Origin: Arthrobacter pascens
Lineage (GTDB): Bacteria; Actinomycetota; Actinomycetes; Actinomycetales; Micrococcaceae
Length of the DNA stretch: 64,000 nucleotides
Direction of reading: 5' to 3'
NCBI RefSeq assembly: GCF_017052465.1
Contig: NZ_JAFHKT010000145.1
Location: forward strand, 186,001-250,000
The position numbers and the translations under genes are program-made. A model generated the notes under the pieces. That model was given only the letters and a program-made list of their open reading frames with translations, did not search any database and was not told the DNA's origin. This document shows, piece after piece, positions 55,911-64,000 of this stretch; the stretch's first letter is position 1; every line of letters begins with the position of its first letter.

Positions 55911-58472
55911 TTGCCAGGTATGAACCTGACGCGCGCCGAAGCCCGCGAACGCGCCGAACTGATCTCCGTCGATTCCTACGAAGTAAGCCTGGACCTGACC
56001 AGGGGCGAGAAAGTATTCGGCGCCACCACCACCGTAAAGTTCAGCGCTGCGCCCGGCTCCTCCAGCTTCATCGACGCCGTGACCGAGTCGGTGCACAGCG
56101 TGACACTCAACGGGCGGCCATTGGACCCCGCGGAGGTCTCCGACGGCATCCGCATCCAGTTGCCGGACCTGGCAGCGCACAACGAGCTCACTGTGGTGGC
56201 GGACACGCCGTACATGAACACGGGCGAGGGACTGCACCGCTTCGTTGACCCGGTGGACGGCGAGGTGTACCTGTACACCCAGTTCGAGGTGCCGGACTCC
56301 CGCCGCATGTTTGCCGTCTTCGAGCAGCCGGACCTCAAGGCCACGTTCAAGTTCACCGTGACGGCCCCGTCGCACTGGGACGTCGTCTCCAACTCCCCCA
56401 CGCCGGCGCCCGCGGAAACGTCCCCCGGAGCTGACGGCGGCGCCCGCTCCGTATGGGAGTTTGCGCCGACTCCGCGGCTTTCCTCCTACGTCACAGCCTT
56501 GATTGCGGGCCCCTACCAGTCCGTTCGCAGCGACGTCACGGGATCGGACGGCCGCGTCATTCCGCTCGGCGTGTTCGCCCGGAAGTCCCTGATGCAGTAC
56601 CTGGACGCCGACAACATCTTCGAGCTCACCCGCCAGGGGTTCGAGTTCTTCGAGGCTCAGTTCGGCTGCCCCTACCCCTTCGAAAAGTACGACCAGCTGT
56701 TCGTCCCCGAATTCAACGCCGGGGCGATGGAAAACGCCGGCGCCGTGACCATCCTGGAAGGCTACGTCTTCCGGGGCAAGGTCCCGGAAGCCCAGGTGGA
56801 ACGCCGCGCCATCACGGTCCTGCACGAACTGGCGCACATGTGGTTCGGGGACCTGGTGACCATGCGCTGGTGGAACGACCTCTGGCTCAACGAGTCCTTC
56901 GCCGAGTACATGTCCCACCTCGCCGCGGTGGAGAACACGAAGTTCCAGAGCGCCTGGACCACGTTTGCCTCGGTCGAAAAGTCTTGGGCCTACCGCCAGG
57001 ACCAGCTGCCCACCACACACCCCATCTTCGCGGAGATCAACGATCTCCAGGACGTCGAGGTCAACTTCGACGGCATCACCTACGCCAAGGGTGCGTCCGT
57101 GCTGCGCCAACTCGTGGCGTGGGTGGGCCCGGAACAGTTCATGGCCGGCGTCCGTGAGTACTTCGCCAAGCACGCGTGGGGCAACACCGAGCTGGGCGAT
57201 CTGATGATCGAGCTGGAGAAGGCCAGCGGTCGCGACCTGGACCGGTGGGGGCGCCTCTGGCTGGAGACCGCCGGGGTGAACACGCTTCAGCCCGAGCTGG
57301 CCGTGGATGCGGACGGCGTGATCACCGGCTTCGCCATCCGGCAGTCGGCCGTCGCCGACCAGCCGACTCTCCGCCCCCACCGCCTTGCCGTGGGGTTCTA
57401 CGATGTCACCGCAGAGGGAAAGCTGGAGCGCACCCACCGCGAGGAGCTCGACGTCGAGGGGGAACGCACCGACGTGCCGGCGCTGGCCGGACTGCGTCAG
57501 CCGGACCTCATCCTCCTCAACGATGACGACCTCGCCTACGCCAAGGTCCGGCTGGATGAGAAGTCGCTGGCCACGGCCACGGCGCATTTGAAGGACTTCA
57601 GGGAGAGCCTGCCCCGCACGCTCGTGTGGGGCTCGGCCTGGGACGCCGCCCGCGACGGCGAGACCCCGGCCCGTGGCTACGTGGACCTGATCCTTTCCAA
57701 CATCGCCGCCGAAAGCGACTCCTCGGTGATCCTGGTCCAGCTGCGGCAGCTGGCCACCACGCTGACGTTCTACGTTGCCGAGGAACGCCGGGAAGCCACC
57801 ATCGTGGCTGCGACCGACCGGCTGTGGGACCTCGCCTCAGGGGTGCCGGGCGGCTCGGATGCGCAGCTGCAGTTCGTCAAGTCCTACGCCCTGCTGGCCC
57901 GCAGCGGGCAGCAGCTGGATAACGTGGCCGGGCTGCTGGACGGCTCCCTCACACTGCCCGGGCTGGCGGTGGACCAGGACCTGCGCTGGGAGCTTGTGGC
58001 CTCCCTCGTGGTGGGCGGACAGCTGGGCCAGGAGCAAATCGACGCCGAACTGGCACGGGACAACACCTCCAGCGGGCAGAACGCGGCCGCTCTGGCGAAG
58101 GCGGCTATCCCCACGCCCGAGGCGAAGGCCGCAGCCTGGGAGTCGATCGTGGTCAAGGGCGAGCTGTCCAACGCCATTCAGGCGTCGGCCGTCGCCGGGT
58201 TCACGCGCGTGCTGGACACCCGCCTGCTGGAGCCGTACTCGGAGAAGTACTTCGAGGCGGTTCCCGGAATCGTCGCGGAGCGGACCAATGCGCTGGCGCA
58301 GCAGATCGTCGTCGGACTTTACCCGGCGCAGCTGACCACGCAGTCCACCGTGGACCGCACGGACGAGTTCCTGGCGTCCCTCCCGGAGGAGAGCGCGGCG
58401 CTGCGCCGCATGATGCTGGAAAACCGCGACGGCGTTGCCCGGGCCCTGCGGGCACGCGCGGCCGACGTCTAG
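55911..58472 (+). CDS. pepN: aminopeptidase N (M1 family)
   Basis: An 853-residue zinc metallopeptidase of the M1 family that removes N-terminal residues from peptides. The exopeptidase motif GAMENAG and the zinc site HELAHMWFGDL...NESFAE are complete, and the C-terminal helical domain (~residues 520-853) is that of actinobacterial PepN. TTG at 55911 is taken because TGGAGG lies 7 nt upstream; the ATG at 55920 is 9 nt further on. Cytoplasmic, no signal peptide. Confidence 0.96.
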   Translation: MPGMNLTRAEARERAELISVDSYEVSLDLTRGEKVFGATTTVKFSAAPGSSSFIDAVTESVHSVTLNGRPLDPAEVSDGIRIQLPDLAAHNELTVVADTPYMNTGEGLHRFVDPVDGEVYLYTQFEVPDSRRMFAVFEQPDLKATFKFTVTAPSHWDVVSNSPTPAPAETSPGADGGARSVWEFAPTPRLSSYVTALIAGPYQSVRSDVTGSDGRVIPLGVFARKSLMQYLDADNIFELTRQGFEFFEAQFGCPYPFEKYDQLFVPEFNAGAMENAGAVTILEGYVFRGKVPEAQVERRAITVLHELAHMWFGDLVTMRWWNDLWLNESFAEYMSHLAAVENTKFQSAWTTFASVEKSWAYRQDQLPTTHPIFAEINDLQDVEVNFDGITYAKGASVLRQLVAWVGPEQFMAGVREYFAKHAWGNTELGDLMIELEKASGRDLDRWGRLWLETAGVNTLQPELAVDADGVITGFAIRQSAVADQPTLRPHRLAVGFYDVTAEGKLERTHREELDVEGERTDVPALAGLRQPDLILLNDDDLAYAKVRLDEKSLATATAHLKDFRESLPRTLVWGSAWDAARDGETPARGYVDLILSNIAAESDSSVILVQLRQLATTLTFYVAEERREATIVAATDRLWDLASGVPGGSDAQLQFVKSYALLARSGQQLDNVAGLLDGSLTLPGLAVDQDLRWELVASLVVGGQLGQEQIDAELARDNTSSGQNAAALAKAAIPTPEAKAAAWESIVVKGELSNAIQASAVAGFTRVLDTRLLEPYSEKYFEAVPGIVAERTNALAQQIVVGLYPAQLTTQSTVDRTDEFLASLPEESAALRRMMLENRDGVARALRARAADV

Positions 58473-58533
58473 GAACGGCGGCTGACGCCGGCGGGCCCCC
58501 GGCGGCGCGCCGGCCGGCGTCTAAACTGGCGGC

Positions 58534-59025
58534 ATGGCCCTTGACGAGCACCATTATTCGCTGACTGTTCGCTGGACCGGCAACCGCGGGAGCGGCACGT
58601 CGTCGTACCGGGACTACTCCCGGGACCACGACGTCGAGATTCCCGGGCTGCCGGTCCTCAAAGGCTCGGCCGACCCCACCTTCCACGGAGACCGTTCCCG
58701 GTACAACCCGGAGCAGCTGCTGCTCACGGCCCTGGCGCAGTGCCACATGCTGTCCTTCCTGCACGTGGCCGTGCGGCACGGCGTGGCCGTTCTGTCCTAT
58801 GAGGACCACGCCAACGGACTGATGCGGCTCAACCGTGACGGCAGCGGCCAGTTCGAAACGGTGACCCTCCGCCCCCACGTGACGGTGGCTGACCCGGCAC
58901 ACGTCGCGCTTGCCGAGGAGATGCACCGGGAGGCCAACGCGGTGTGTTTCATCGCCCGCAGCGTAAATTTCCCCGTGTTGCACGTTCCCGTTACCACAGC
59001 GGCCGGGAGCCGGCCACCGGAATAA
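58534..59025 (+). CDS. OsmC family protein
   Basis: A 163-residue OsmC/Ohr-fold protein. The two redox Cys are in LTALAQCHMLSFLHVA and ANAVCFIARS, and the Glu/Arg-bearing RYNPEQLLL segment is present. The family reduces organic hydroperoxides with a thiol donor, but this subgroup (YhfA/OsmC-like) is less well defined. ATG at 58534. Precedes the MscS gene on the same strand by 99 bp. Confidence 0.92.
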   Translation: MALDEHHYSLTVRWTGNRGSGTSSYRDYSRDHDVEIPGLPVLKGSADPTFHGDRSRYNPEQLLLTALAQCHMLSFLHVAVRHGVAVLSYEDHANGLMRLNRDGSGQFETVTLRPHVTVADPAHVALAEEMHREANAVCFIARSVNFPVLHVPVTTAAGSRPPE

Positions 59026-59124
59026 CCCCGCTACGCTTAAAAGGAAACGGCGACCAACCCGCCGCGCATACGCGGGCAGGAAATTCCGGCTGGCGCCGGA
59101 CAGCAACAAGGAGCATCCCTACAG

Positions 59125-59796
59125 ATGTACAGCATGTTTACAACGCCGTCGGCCTCGCTTGAGCCCGCAGGGTTCAACGTCGCCGGCATAGCGATCAGCC
59201 TCGGCGCGGGCATTCTCCTGTGGCTGGTGGCAACCTACGTGATCTCCCGGATCACCAAGCGGGTCGCCAGCGGAACGACACTGTTCAAGAAGCCCCACTT
59301 CCGGTGGGTCGCTCCCGCCCTGCGCGCCCTGGACCATGAACGCCGTGTCCAGCGTGCCCGGACCATCGGGTCGCTGCTGAACAGCGTGATCGGCGTGGTC
59401 CTCGCCGTCATCACCAGCATCTACGTGCTGAAGAACCTCGACGTCGACGTCGCGCCGCTGCTGACCAGCGTCGGTATCCTCGGTATCGCCATCGGTTTCG
59501 GTGCCCAGCAGCTCATCCGCGACTTCCTGGCCGGCATCTTCATCACTATCGAGGACCAGTACGGCATCGGGGACATCATCGAGACCAGCGAAGTGGTTGG
59601 CGTGGTGGAGTCGATCGGGCTGAGGATCACCCGGGTCCGGGACGACAACGGGGCCATCTGGTACTTGCGGAACGGCGAAATCCTTCGCGTGGGAAACCGC
59701 TCGCAGGGCAATTATGTGGCCCCCGCAGAGGAGCCAGACGCCGGGCCGCTTGAGGCCGATGCCCAGCACGGACCGCAGCAGAAAGCCGGAGAGTAA
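59125..59796 (+). CDS. small-conductance mechanosensitive channel family protein
   Basis: A 223-residue MscS-type protein. It has helices at ~20-42 and ~80-102, the pore helix segment SVGILGIAIGFGAQQLIRDFLAGIFI (in part GIAIGFGAQQLIRDF), and the beta domain EDQYGIGDIIE...VVESIGLRITRVRDDNGAIWYLRNGEI. The chain ends soon after the beta domain, so the C-terminal alpha/beta cage of E. coli MscS is missing; the last ~30 residues are a polar tail. AGGAG lies upstream of the ATG. The next gene, a truncated haemoglobin, begins 2 bp after its stop. Confidence 0.92.
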   Translation: MYSMFTTPSASLEPAGFNVAGIAISLGAGILLWLVATYVISRITKRVASGTTLFKKPHFRWVAPALRALDHERRVQRARTIGSLLNSVIGVVLAVITSIYVLKNLDVDVAPLLTSVGILGIAIGFGAQQLIRDFLAGIFITIEDQYGIGDIIETSEVVGVVESIGLRITRVRDDNGAIWYLRNGEILRVGNRSQGNYVAPAEEPDAGPLEADAQHGPQQKAGE

Positions 59797-59798
59797 CC

Positions 59799-60257
59799 AT
59801 GACCATCCCGACTCCTTCGGAACCCAACGCGCCCCGGCAGCTGATGCGCAACGACCCGTTCAGCCAGCCGGGCTACACCGACAACTTCTATGACGCTGTT
59901 GGCGGCCACGAGACCTTCGTGAAGCTGATCGACGTGTTCTACGACGGCGTGGCTGCAGACCCTCTGCTGCGGGCAATGTATCCGGAAGAGGACCTGGAAC
60001 CGGCCAAGCGGCGGTTCCTGATGTTCCTCGAACAGTATTGGGGCGGTCCCACCACCTATGGCGAGGAACGCGGCCATCCCCGGCTGCGCATGCGCCACAT
60101 GCCGTTCAAGGTGACGCCGGAGGCGAAGGACCGCTGGCTGCACCACATGCGCGCGGCCGTGGACTCGCTGGAGCTGCCGCCGCTGTACGAGGGCACCCTG
60201 TGGGACTACATGGAGCGGGCGGCGCTCTCCATGGTCAACAGCCCGTCCGGGGCCTAG
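59799..60257 (+). CDS. glbO: group II truncated haemoglobin (GlbO type)
   Basis: A 152-residue globin of the 2-on-2 type. The group II hallmarks are FYDGVAADPLLRAMYPEEDLEPAKRRFLMFLEQYWGGP (seen in parts), the distal tyrosines, the proximal His in LRMRHMPFKV and Trp in DRWLHHM (G8). Such proteins bind O2 and detoxify reactive oxygen or nitrogen species in mycobacteria. GGAGAG precedes the ATG. It is 2 bp after the MscS gene, so the two are almost certainly co-translated. Confidence 0.95.
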   Translation: MTIPTPSEPNAPRQLMRNDPFSQPGYTDNFYDAVGGHETFVKLIDVFYDGVAADPLLRAMYPEEDLEPAKRRFLMFLEQYWGGPTTYGEERGHPRLRMRHMPFKVTPEAKDRWLHHMRAAVDSLELPPLYEGTLWDYMERAALSMVNSPSGA

Positions 60258-60286
60258 GCACGCCAGGGTTCGCTGGCGGGTCCGTG

Positions 60287-60949
60287 CTAGAGCAGGCCTG
60301 CACCTGTCCGGGCCAGGACGTGCCCGCGGCTGCCGCTGAGGCGGAACCAGCGCCCGGCCCGGTAGAGCCGCTGTTCGTCGCTGGCCAGGAAGCCGAGCGC
60401 GAGGGCGGCGAACGCCGCGCCCGCCGGTAGCCCGGAGCGCCCCTCGAGTTCGCGTCCCCAGACCGCGGCGCGGGCGTTGTTGACGATGAGGGCGCCGGGG
60501 TTGTCCGGCATGATCCCCGCGACCTCTGCGATGCCCGCCTCCGCAGCCTCCCGCAGCTCGGAGTCCGGAATGGCACCGATCAGCTCCCAGCCTCCCCGCG
60601 GCGCTCCGACGCCGGCCCAGGATTCCGTGACGGTCGACGGCGGGACCGGCAGCTCGGCGTCGTTCTCCCCCGCCCGGGCGAGCCGGTCGAGGACGGCCGC
60701 CAGCGGCACGGTGACATCCGTGGTGGACGGTTCCGCCAGGCCCATGGTGCGGAGCCCGAGGATGGTGGGTGTGGACTCCCCCAGGATCCGGGGCCGGAGC
60801 ACGCAGACGTACGCGGCCAGTACCGGACCTGCGGCCTGGAGGCGGATGGCGCCGTCGTCGACGGCCTTGGCGCGGGTGGCGTAGGTGCGGAGATCGGCAA
60901 GATCGCGTGGGTCCGCGAAGCGGAAGGACTGGGTGAGGAGATCAGACAC
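60287..60949 (-). CDS. hypothetical protein, 220 aa
   Basis: A soluble protein with no signal or membrane helix. Features are a predicted alpha/beta pattern, SDLLTQSFRFADPRDLADL at the N-terminus and PDNPGALIVNNARAAVWGREL in the middle. It resembles a conserved actinobacterial family of unknown role, but I cannot name it. GTG at 60949 (or 60958) is a likely start; the frame is open upstream to 61069 over the tesB promoter region. Convergent with glbO and divergent from tesB. Confidence 0.75.
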   Translation of the reverse strand: MSDLLTQSFRFADPRDLADLRTYATRAKAVDDGAIRLQAAGPVLAAYVCVLRPRILGESTPTILGLRTMGLAEPSTTDVTVPLAAVLDRLARAGENDAELPVPPSTVTESWAGVGAPRGGWELIGAIPDSELREAAEAGIAEVAGIMPDNPGALIVNNARAAVWGRELEGRSGLPAGAAFAALALGFLASDEQRLYRAGRWFRLSGSRGHVLARTGAGLL

Positions 60950-61011
60950 ATCTAAAACACTACCGGCTGGGCTCGGTTGAGCGCTGCCGGGGCGACGTCT
61001 AGAGTCAAACC

Positions 61012-61992
61012 ATGACTGAAGCGGACGCCGGATTGCAGGAAGTACCCACCAATGACCCCACCACTTCACTGATCGAACTGCTGGACCTCGGTGAACTTGA
61101 AGGTGCCCGCACGGATGAGGATATTTTCATGGGCCCGTCCCAGCGCCAGCCGCACCAGCGGGTCTTTGGCGGCCAGGTGCTGGCCCAGTCCCTCATCGCG
61201 GGAATGCGCACCGTGGAGGACGACCGGACGGTGCATTCCATGCACGGATATTTCCTCCGGCCCGGCGACGCAGACAAGCCCATCACGTTCGGGGTGCAGC
61301 GGCTGCGGGACGGCCGCTCGTTCTCGGCGCGCCGGGTCCATGCGTATCAGGAGGGAAAGCCGATCCTGTCCATGATTGCCTCCTTCCAGGCCGGGGACGA
61401 GGGCATCGAGCACCAGTCGGAGATGCCGGCCGGAATCCCGGATCCGGAGTCCCTCCCCAGCACCGCCGACCTTCTGGGGAAATACGACCATCCCGTGGCG
61501 CGGCACTGGGCCTATGAACGGCCGTTCGACATCCGCCACGTGGACCCTGCCCTCTATGTCGCGGCCACCGGCAAGAAGGAAGCCAGCAATGCCGTCTGGA
61601 TGAAGACCTTCAGCCGTATGCCGGACAATGCCAATACGCACCGGGCGGCCTTGGCCTACGCCAGCGACTACACCCTGCTGGAATCGATCCTGCGCAAGCA
61701 CGGGCTGAGCTGGATCACCCCGGGGATGAGCGTGGCCAGCCTGGACCATGCCATGTGGTGGCACCGGCCGGTGCGGGTTGACGAGTGGCTGCTCTACGTC
61801 CAGGAATCGCCCAGCGCCCAGGGTGCCCGGGGGCTGGCCACGGGCAAGATCTTCAACCGCGACGGCCTGCACGTGGCGTCCGTGGCCCAGGAAGGCATGG
61901 TCCGCGTGCCGACGGACCTGAAGAGCAAGGTTGCGGGCGCTTTCCAGTCCAAAGTCCTGCAGCACCAGATGCGCAAGGCCGACCGGGACTAG
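61012..61992 (+). CDS. tesB: acyl-CoA thioesterase II (TesB)
   Basis: A 326-residue double hot-dog thioesterase that hydrolyses acyl-CoA. It has RVFGGQVLAQSLIAG, HSMHGYFLRPGD, RDGRSFSARRVHAYQ in the first half and LDHAMWWHRPVRVDEWLLY and GLATGKIFNRDGLHVASVAQEG with the Asp and Gln/Thr active-site region in the second. ATG at 61012. Ends before a hairpin. Confidence 0.95.
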   Translation: MTEADAGLQEVPTNDPTTSLIELLDLGELEGARTDEDIFMGPSQRQPHQRVFGGQVLAQSLIAGMRTVEDDRTVHSMHGYFLRPGDADKPITFGVQRLRDGRSFSARRVHAYQEGKPILSMIASFQAGDEGIEHQSEMPAGIPDPESLPSTADLLGKYDHPVARHWAYERPFDIRHVDPALYVAATGKKEASNAVWMKTFSRMPDNANTHRAALAYASDYTLLESILRKHGLSWITPGMSVASLDHAMWWHRPVRVDEWLLYVQESPSAQGARGLATGKIFNRDGLHVASVAQEGMVRVPTDLKSKVAGAFQSKVLQHQMRKADRD

Positions 61993-62022
61993 TCCCGTCC
62001 TCCTGCCCGCGGGCATGCGAAA

Positions 62023-62047
62023 GGCCGGTTCCCGCTGTGAACCGGTC
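62023..62047 (+). terminator. weak hairpin after tesB
   Basis: Stem CCGGTTC/GAACCGG with outer GG/CC and a 7-nt loop, 30 nt after the tesB stop; no T-run. Confidence 0.5.
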
Positions 62048-62126
62048 CCCATAAGTTGGACTCGCTACGCCCCGCCGGTCGTATGGAAGGATGACTGAAC
62101 TAACCTCTGGGGGGGATGGGGAATCA

Positions 62127-62630
62127 ATGATGATCACAGGCAAACGCAAGGGCATGGCACCCATCGCAGCAATTGGGGTGATTGTCGGTCTCACAAGCTG
62201 CGCGGTCAACTCGCAGCCTGCTGCTGTGCCGCAGAAATCTACAACCACGCAACCCGCAGCCGCTTTCCAGTACAGGGAATTCGCTTCTGTCGATGATGCC
62301 CGTCGAGCTGTTGCCGGCGTGATCGGCTGCGATGACGAGCCTAAGACGGATCCCATCATCAATCCGGACCTTGCAGGTTTCACGGCTGAATACGTCGTGT
62401 GCGCAAACCGTGTCCAGGTTGTGTGGTTCAAGACCGAAGAGGCCCGAAATGCCGAGCACCAGCTACACAGTGATTCGGCGCAGCCGCTGACCATTGTTGA
62501 GGGCGGGAACTGGATGGTAGTGGACATGTCGGAAGCACTGGATGAGCCTCCAAGCGGCAAAGATTTGAGGGCACTGGCTCAGGAACTCGGCGGCAATTTC
62601 AGATACGTGAGCGGGGTTGGATCTTCCTGA
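62127..62630 (+). CDS. putative lipoprotein
   Basis: A 167-residue secreted lipoprotein. The signal peptide KRKGMAPIAAIGVIVGLTSCAV ends in a lipobox LTSC with Cys at about residue 25, followed by a Thr/Ala/Pro linker. The mature part has two Cys (GCDDEP, YVVCANR) that could form a disulfide and no known domain. ATG at 62127 (or the next at 62130) is chosen so that the signal peptide starts near the N-terminus. Codon bias is slightly weaker than the neighbours, which hints at a fast-evolving or acquired gene. Confidence 0.72.
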   Translation: MMITGKRKGMAPIAAIGVIVGLTSCAVNSQPAAVPQKSTTTQPAAAFQYREFASVDDARRAVAGVIGCDDEPKTDPIINPDLAGFTAEYVVCANRVQVVWFKTEEARNAEHQLHSDSAQPLTIVEGGNWMVVDMSEALDEPPSGKDLRALAQELGGNFRYVSGVGSS

Positions 62631-62784
62631 TACGAGGAAAAACCGCCTGCTCCAGCCGGTCGCAAGGCTGCCAGCCCCGGCACAGCCTCGAAAAGATTTG
62701 TTGCTTTGCCACTTCCTACGCGGCGAGCGCCTGTGCCTCGTCCCTCAAGGGTCCTCAGATAACGAACTACTCTCCTGCATGCCA

Positions 62785-62835
62785 CTGCTCCCCGACGGTA
62801 AGGACTGATTTCTCAGTCCAACCTTCGGGGAGCAG
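62785..62835. terminator. long imperfect hairpin before ettA end
   Basis: Arms of 24 and 23 nt (62785-62808, 62813-62835) with a small internal bulge and a 4-nt loop; outer 11 bp are perfect (CTGCTCCCCGA). It lies 27 nt beyond the ettA stop, so it serves ettA on the minus strand. Confidence 0.7.
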
Positions 62836-62862
62836 TTCACAACCGGCCTTTTACAGTGGCGG

Positions 62863-64000
62863 CTAGTCGCGGGTGAGGCGGCGGTGGGTGACGCGGTGCG
62901 GCTTCGCGGCGTCGGGGCCGAGCCGCTGCACCTTGTTTTCCTCGTAGGATTCGAAGTTGCCCTCGAACCAGTACCACTTCGAGGGGTTTTCGTCGTCGCC
63001 TTCGTAGGCCAGGATGTGGGTGGCCACCCGGTCCAGGAACCAGCGGTCGTGCGAGACCACCACGGCGCAGCCCGGGAATTCGAGCAGGGCGTTTTCGAGG
63101 CTGCTCAGCGTTTCGACGTCGAGGTCGTTGGTGGGCTCGTCGAGGAGCAGCAGGTTGCCGCCCTGCTTGAGGGTCAGCGCGAGGTTCAGGCGGTTGCGCT
63201 CACCACCGGACAGCACACCGGCCTTTTTCTGCTGGTCCGGGCCCTTGAATCCGAAGGCCGCCACGTAGGCGCGGGACGGCATCTCAACATTGCCCACCTG
63301 GATGAAGTCCAGTCCATCGGACACGACCTCCCACAGCGTCTTGTTGGGGTCGATGCCGCCGCGGCTCTGGTCCGCGTAGGAGATCTTGACGGAGTCACCG
63401 ATCTTCAGGTCGCCGCCGTCAAGCGGTTCGAGCCCGACGATGGTTTTGAAAAGCGTGGTCTTGCCGACGCCGTTAGGGCCGATGACGCCGACAATGCCGT
63501 TGCGCGGCAGCGAGAAGGAGAGACCATCGATCAGGGTGCGGTCCTCGAAGCCCTTCTGCAGGTTCTTCGCCTCCAGGACCAGTCCGCCGAGGCGGGGGCC
63601 CGGCGGGATCTGGATTTCCTCGAAGTCCAGCTTGCGGGTCCGGTCAGCCTCGGCCGCCATTTCCTCGTAGCGTGCAAGACGGGCCTTGGACTTGGTCTGG
63701 CGGCCCTTGGCGTTGGAGCGCACCCATTCCAGTTCTTCGGTGAGGCGCTTGGCCTGCTTGGCGTCCTTCTTGCCCTGGATTTCCAGGCGGGCACGCTTCT
63801 TCTCCAGGTAGGTGGAGTAGTTGCCCTCATACGGGTAAAGGTGGCCGCGGTCCACTTCGGCGATCCACTCAGCGACGTGGTCCAGGAAGTACCGGTCGTG
63901 GGTGACGGCCAGAACGGCTCCGGCGTAGCTGGAGAGGTGCTGTTCCAGCCACAGCACGCTCTCGGCGTCGAGGTGGTTGGTGGGCTCGTCCAGGAGCAGC
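62863..64000 (-). CDS. ettA: energy-dependent translational throttle protein EttA, 5' end outside window
   Basis: The C-terminal ~378 residues of an ABC-F protein that gates the ribosome at the E site. The frame is open to the right edge. The visible part starts with the first Walker B (LLLDEPTNHLDAESV), then the linker and arm (YSTYLEKKRARLE, GRQTKSKARLARYEEM), then the second ABC domain with Walker A GPNGVGKTTLFKTI, signature LSGGERNRLNLAL and Walker B LLLLDEPTNDLDVETL. The C-terminus has the FEGNFESYEENK segment typical of EttA. No membrane domain, as expected for ABC-F. Confidence 0.95.
   Translation of the reverse strand, partial: LLLDEPTNHLDAESVLWLEQHLSSYAGAVLAVTHDRYFLDHVAEWIAEVDRGHLYPYEGNYSTYLEKKRARLEIQGKKDAKQAKRLTEELEWVRSNAKGRQTKSKARLARYEEMAAEADRTRKLDFEEIQIPPGPRLGGLVLEAKNLQKGFEDRTLIDGLSFSLPRNGIVGVIGPNGVGKTTLFKTIVGLEPLDGGDLKIGDSVKISYADQSRGGIDPNKTLWEVVSDGLDFIQVGNVEMPSRAYVAAFGFKGPDQQKKAGVLSGGERNRLNLALTLKQGGNLLLLDEPTNDLDVETLSSLENALLEFPGCAVVVSHDRWFLDRVATHILAYEGDDENPSKWYWFEGNFESYEENKVQRLGPDAAKPHRVTHRRLTRD

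Overview
The window reads as a chromosomal segment of a high-GC actinobacterium of the Micrococcaceae, most like Arthrobacter or Pseudarthrobacter. The main pointers are a tig-clpP1-clpP2-clpX cluster with two ClpP paralogues, a Micrococcaceae-type nrdHIEF operon, a large RNase E/G with a long disordered N-terminus, a group II truncated haemoglobin, an Rv2466c-like DsbA-family protein, a minimal actinobacterial ileS T-box leader, and the order ndk / DUF4233 / folC next to rne / rplU / rpmA / obg / proB / proA / nadD / rsfS. Codon use is strongly G/C at third positions almost throughout. No phage, plasmid or CRISPR region is visible. Genus assignment is inference; no rRNA gene is present.

Layout. 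1-3.5 kb: the 3' end of a PGDYG-like gene, a DHA2-type MFS exporter divergent from an XRE/MmyB-type regulator, and a small membrane protein. 3.7-8.6 kb: class Ib ribonucleotide reductase operon nrdH-nrdI-nrdE-nrdF (minus strand), interrupted between nrdE and nrdF by a free-standing GIY-YIG/NUMOD3 homing-type endonuclease gene; a NrdR-box-like palindrome lies upstream of nrdH. 9-13.4 kb: a translationally coupled lipid-modification operon (FAD oxidoreductase, DUF1365, cyclopropane-fatty-acid-synthase-type methyltransferase) divergent from a LysR-type regulator. 13.5-17.9 kb: a DUF2004-like protein, two back-to-back long hairpins, and the metF-metE methionine unit behind a ~240-nt structured leader that fits no riboswitch class I can recognise. 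18-21.7 kb: ROK regulator, RlmG/RsmC-type methyltransferase, and two identical tRNA-Ala(GGC) genes flanking an Hpt-like gene that lacks the phospho-accepting His. 21.8-29.7 kb: rsfS, tail-anchored Pro/Ala-rich protein, nadD, small membrane protein, proA, proB, obg, rpmA, rplU. 29.8-36.7 kb: thiD-tenA fusion under a TPP riboswitch, rne, VKOR-family protein, ndk. 36.7-47.3 kb: DUF4233, folC, ileS with its T-box, an EEP phosphatase/nuclease, an SDR, a DUF488 protein and valS. 47.3-47.6 kb: a lower-GC, hairpin-dense gap. 47.7-53.2 kb: DsbA-like protein, clpX, clpP2, clpP1, tig, tRNA-Pro(TGG), tRNA-Gly(TCC). 53.2-64 kb: Nei/Fpg glycosylase, rpiB, a membrane protein, pepN, OsmC, MscS, truncated haemoglobin, an unknown protein, tesB, a lipoprotein, and the truncated start of ettA at the right edge.

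Most of the window is conserved housekeeping: dNTP synthesis, methionine/folate one-carbon metabolism, proline synthesis, ribosome assembly, tRNA charging, proteostasis. The strongest candidates for something undescribed are the endonuclease inside nrdEF, the metF leader RNA with a palindrome at its likely transcription start, and the His-less Hpt gene between duplicated tRNA-Ala genes. Start codons were chosen by Shine-Dalgarno match, neighbouring stops and family N-termini; uncertain ones are flagged.
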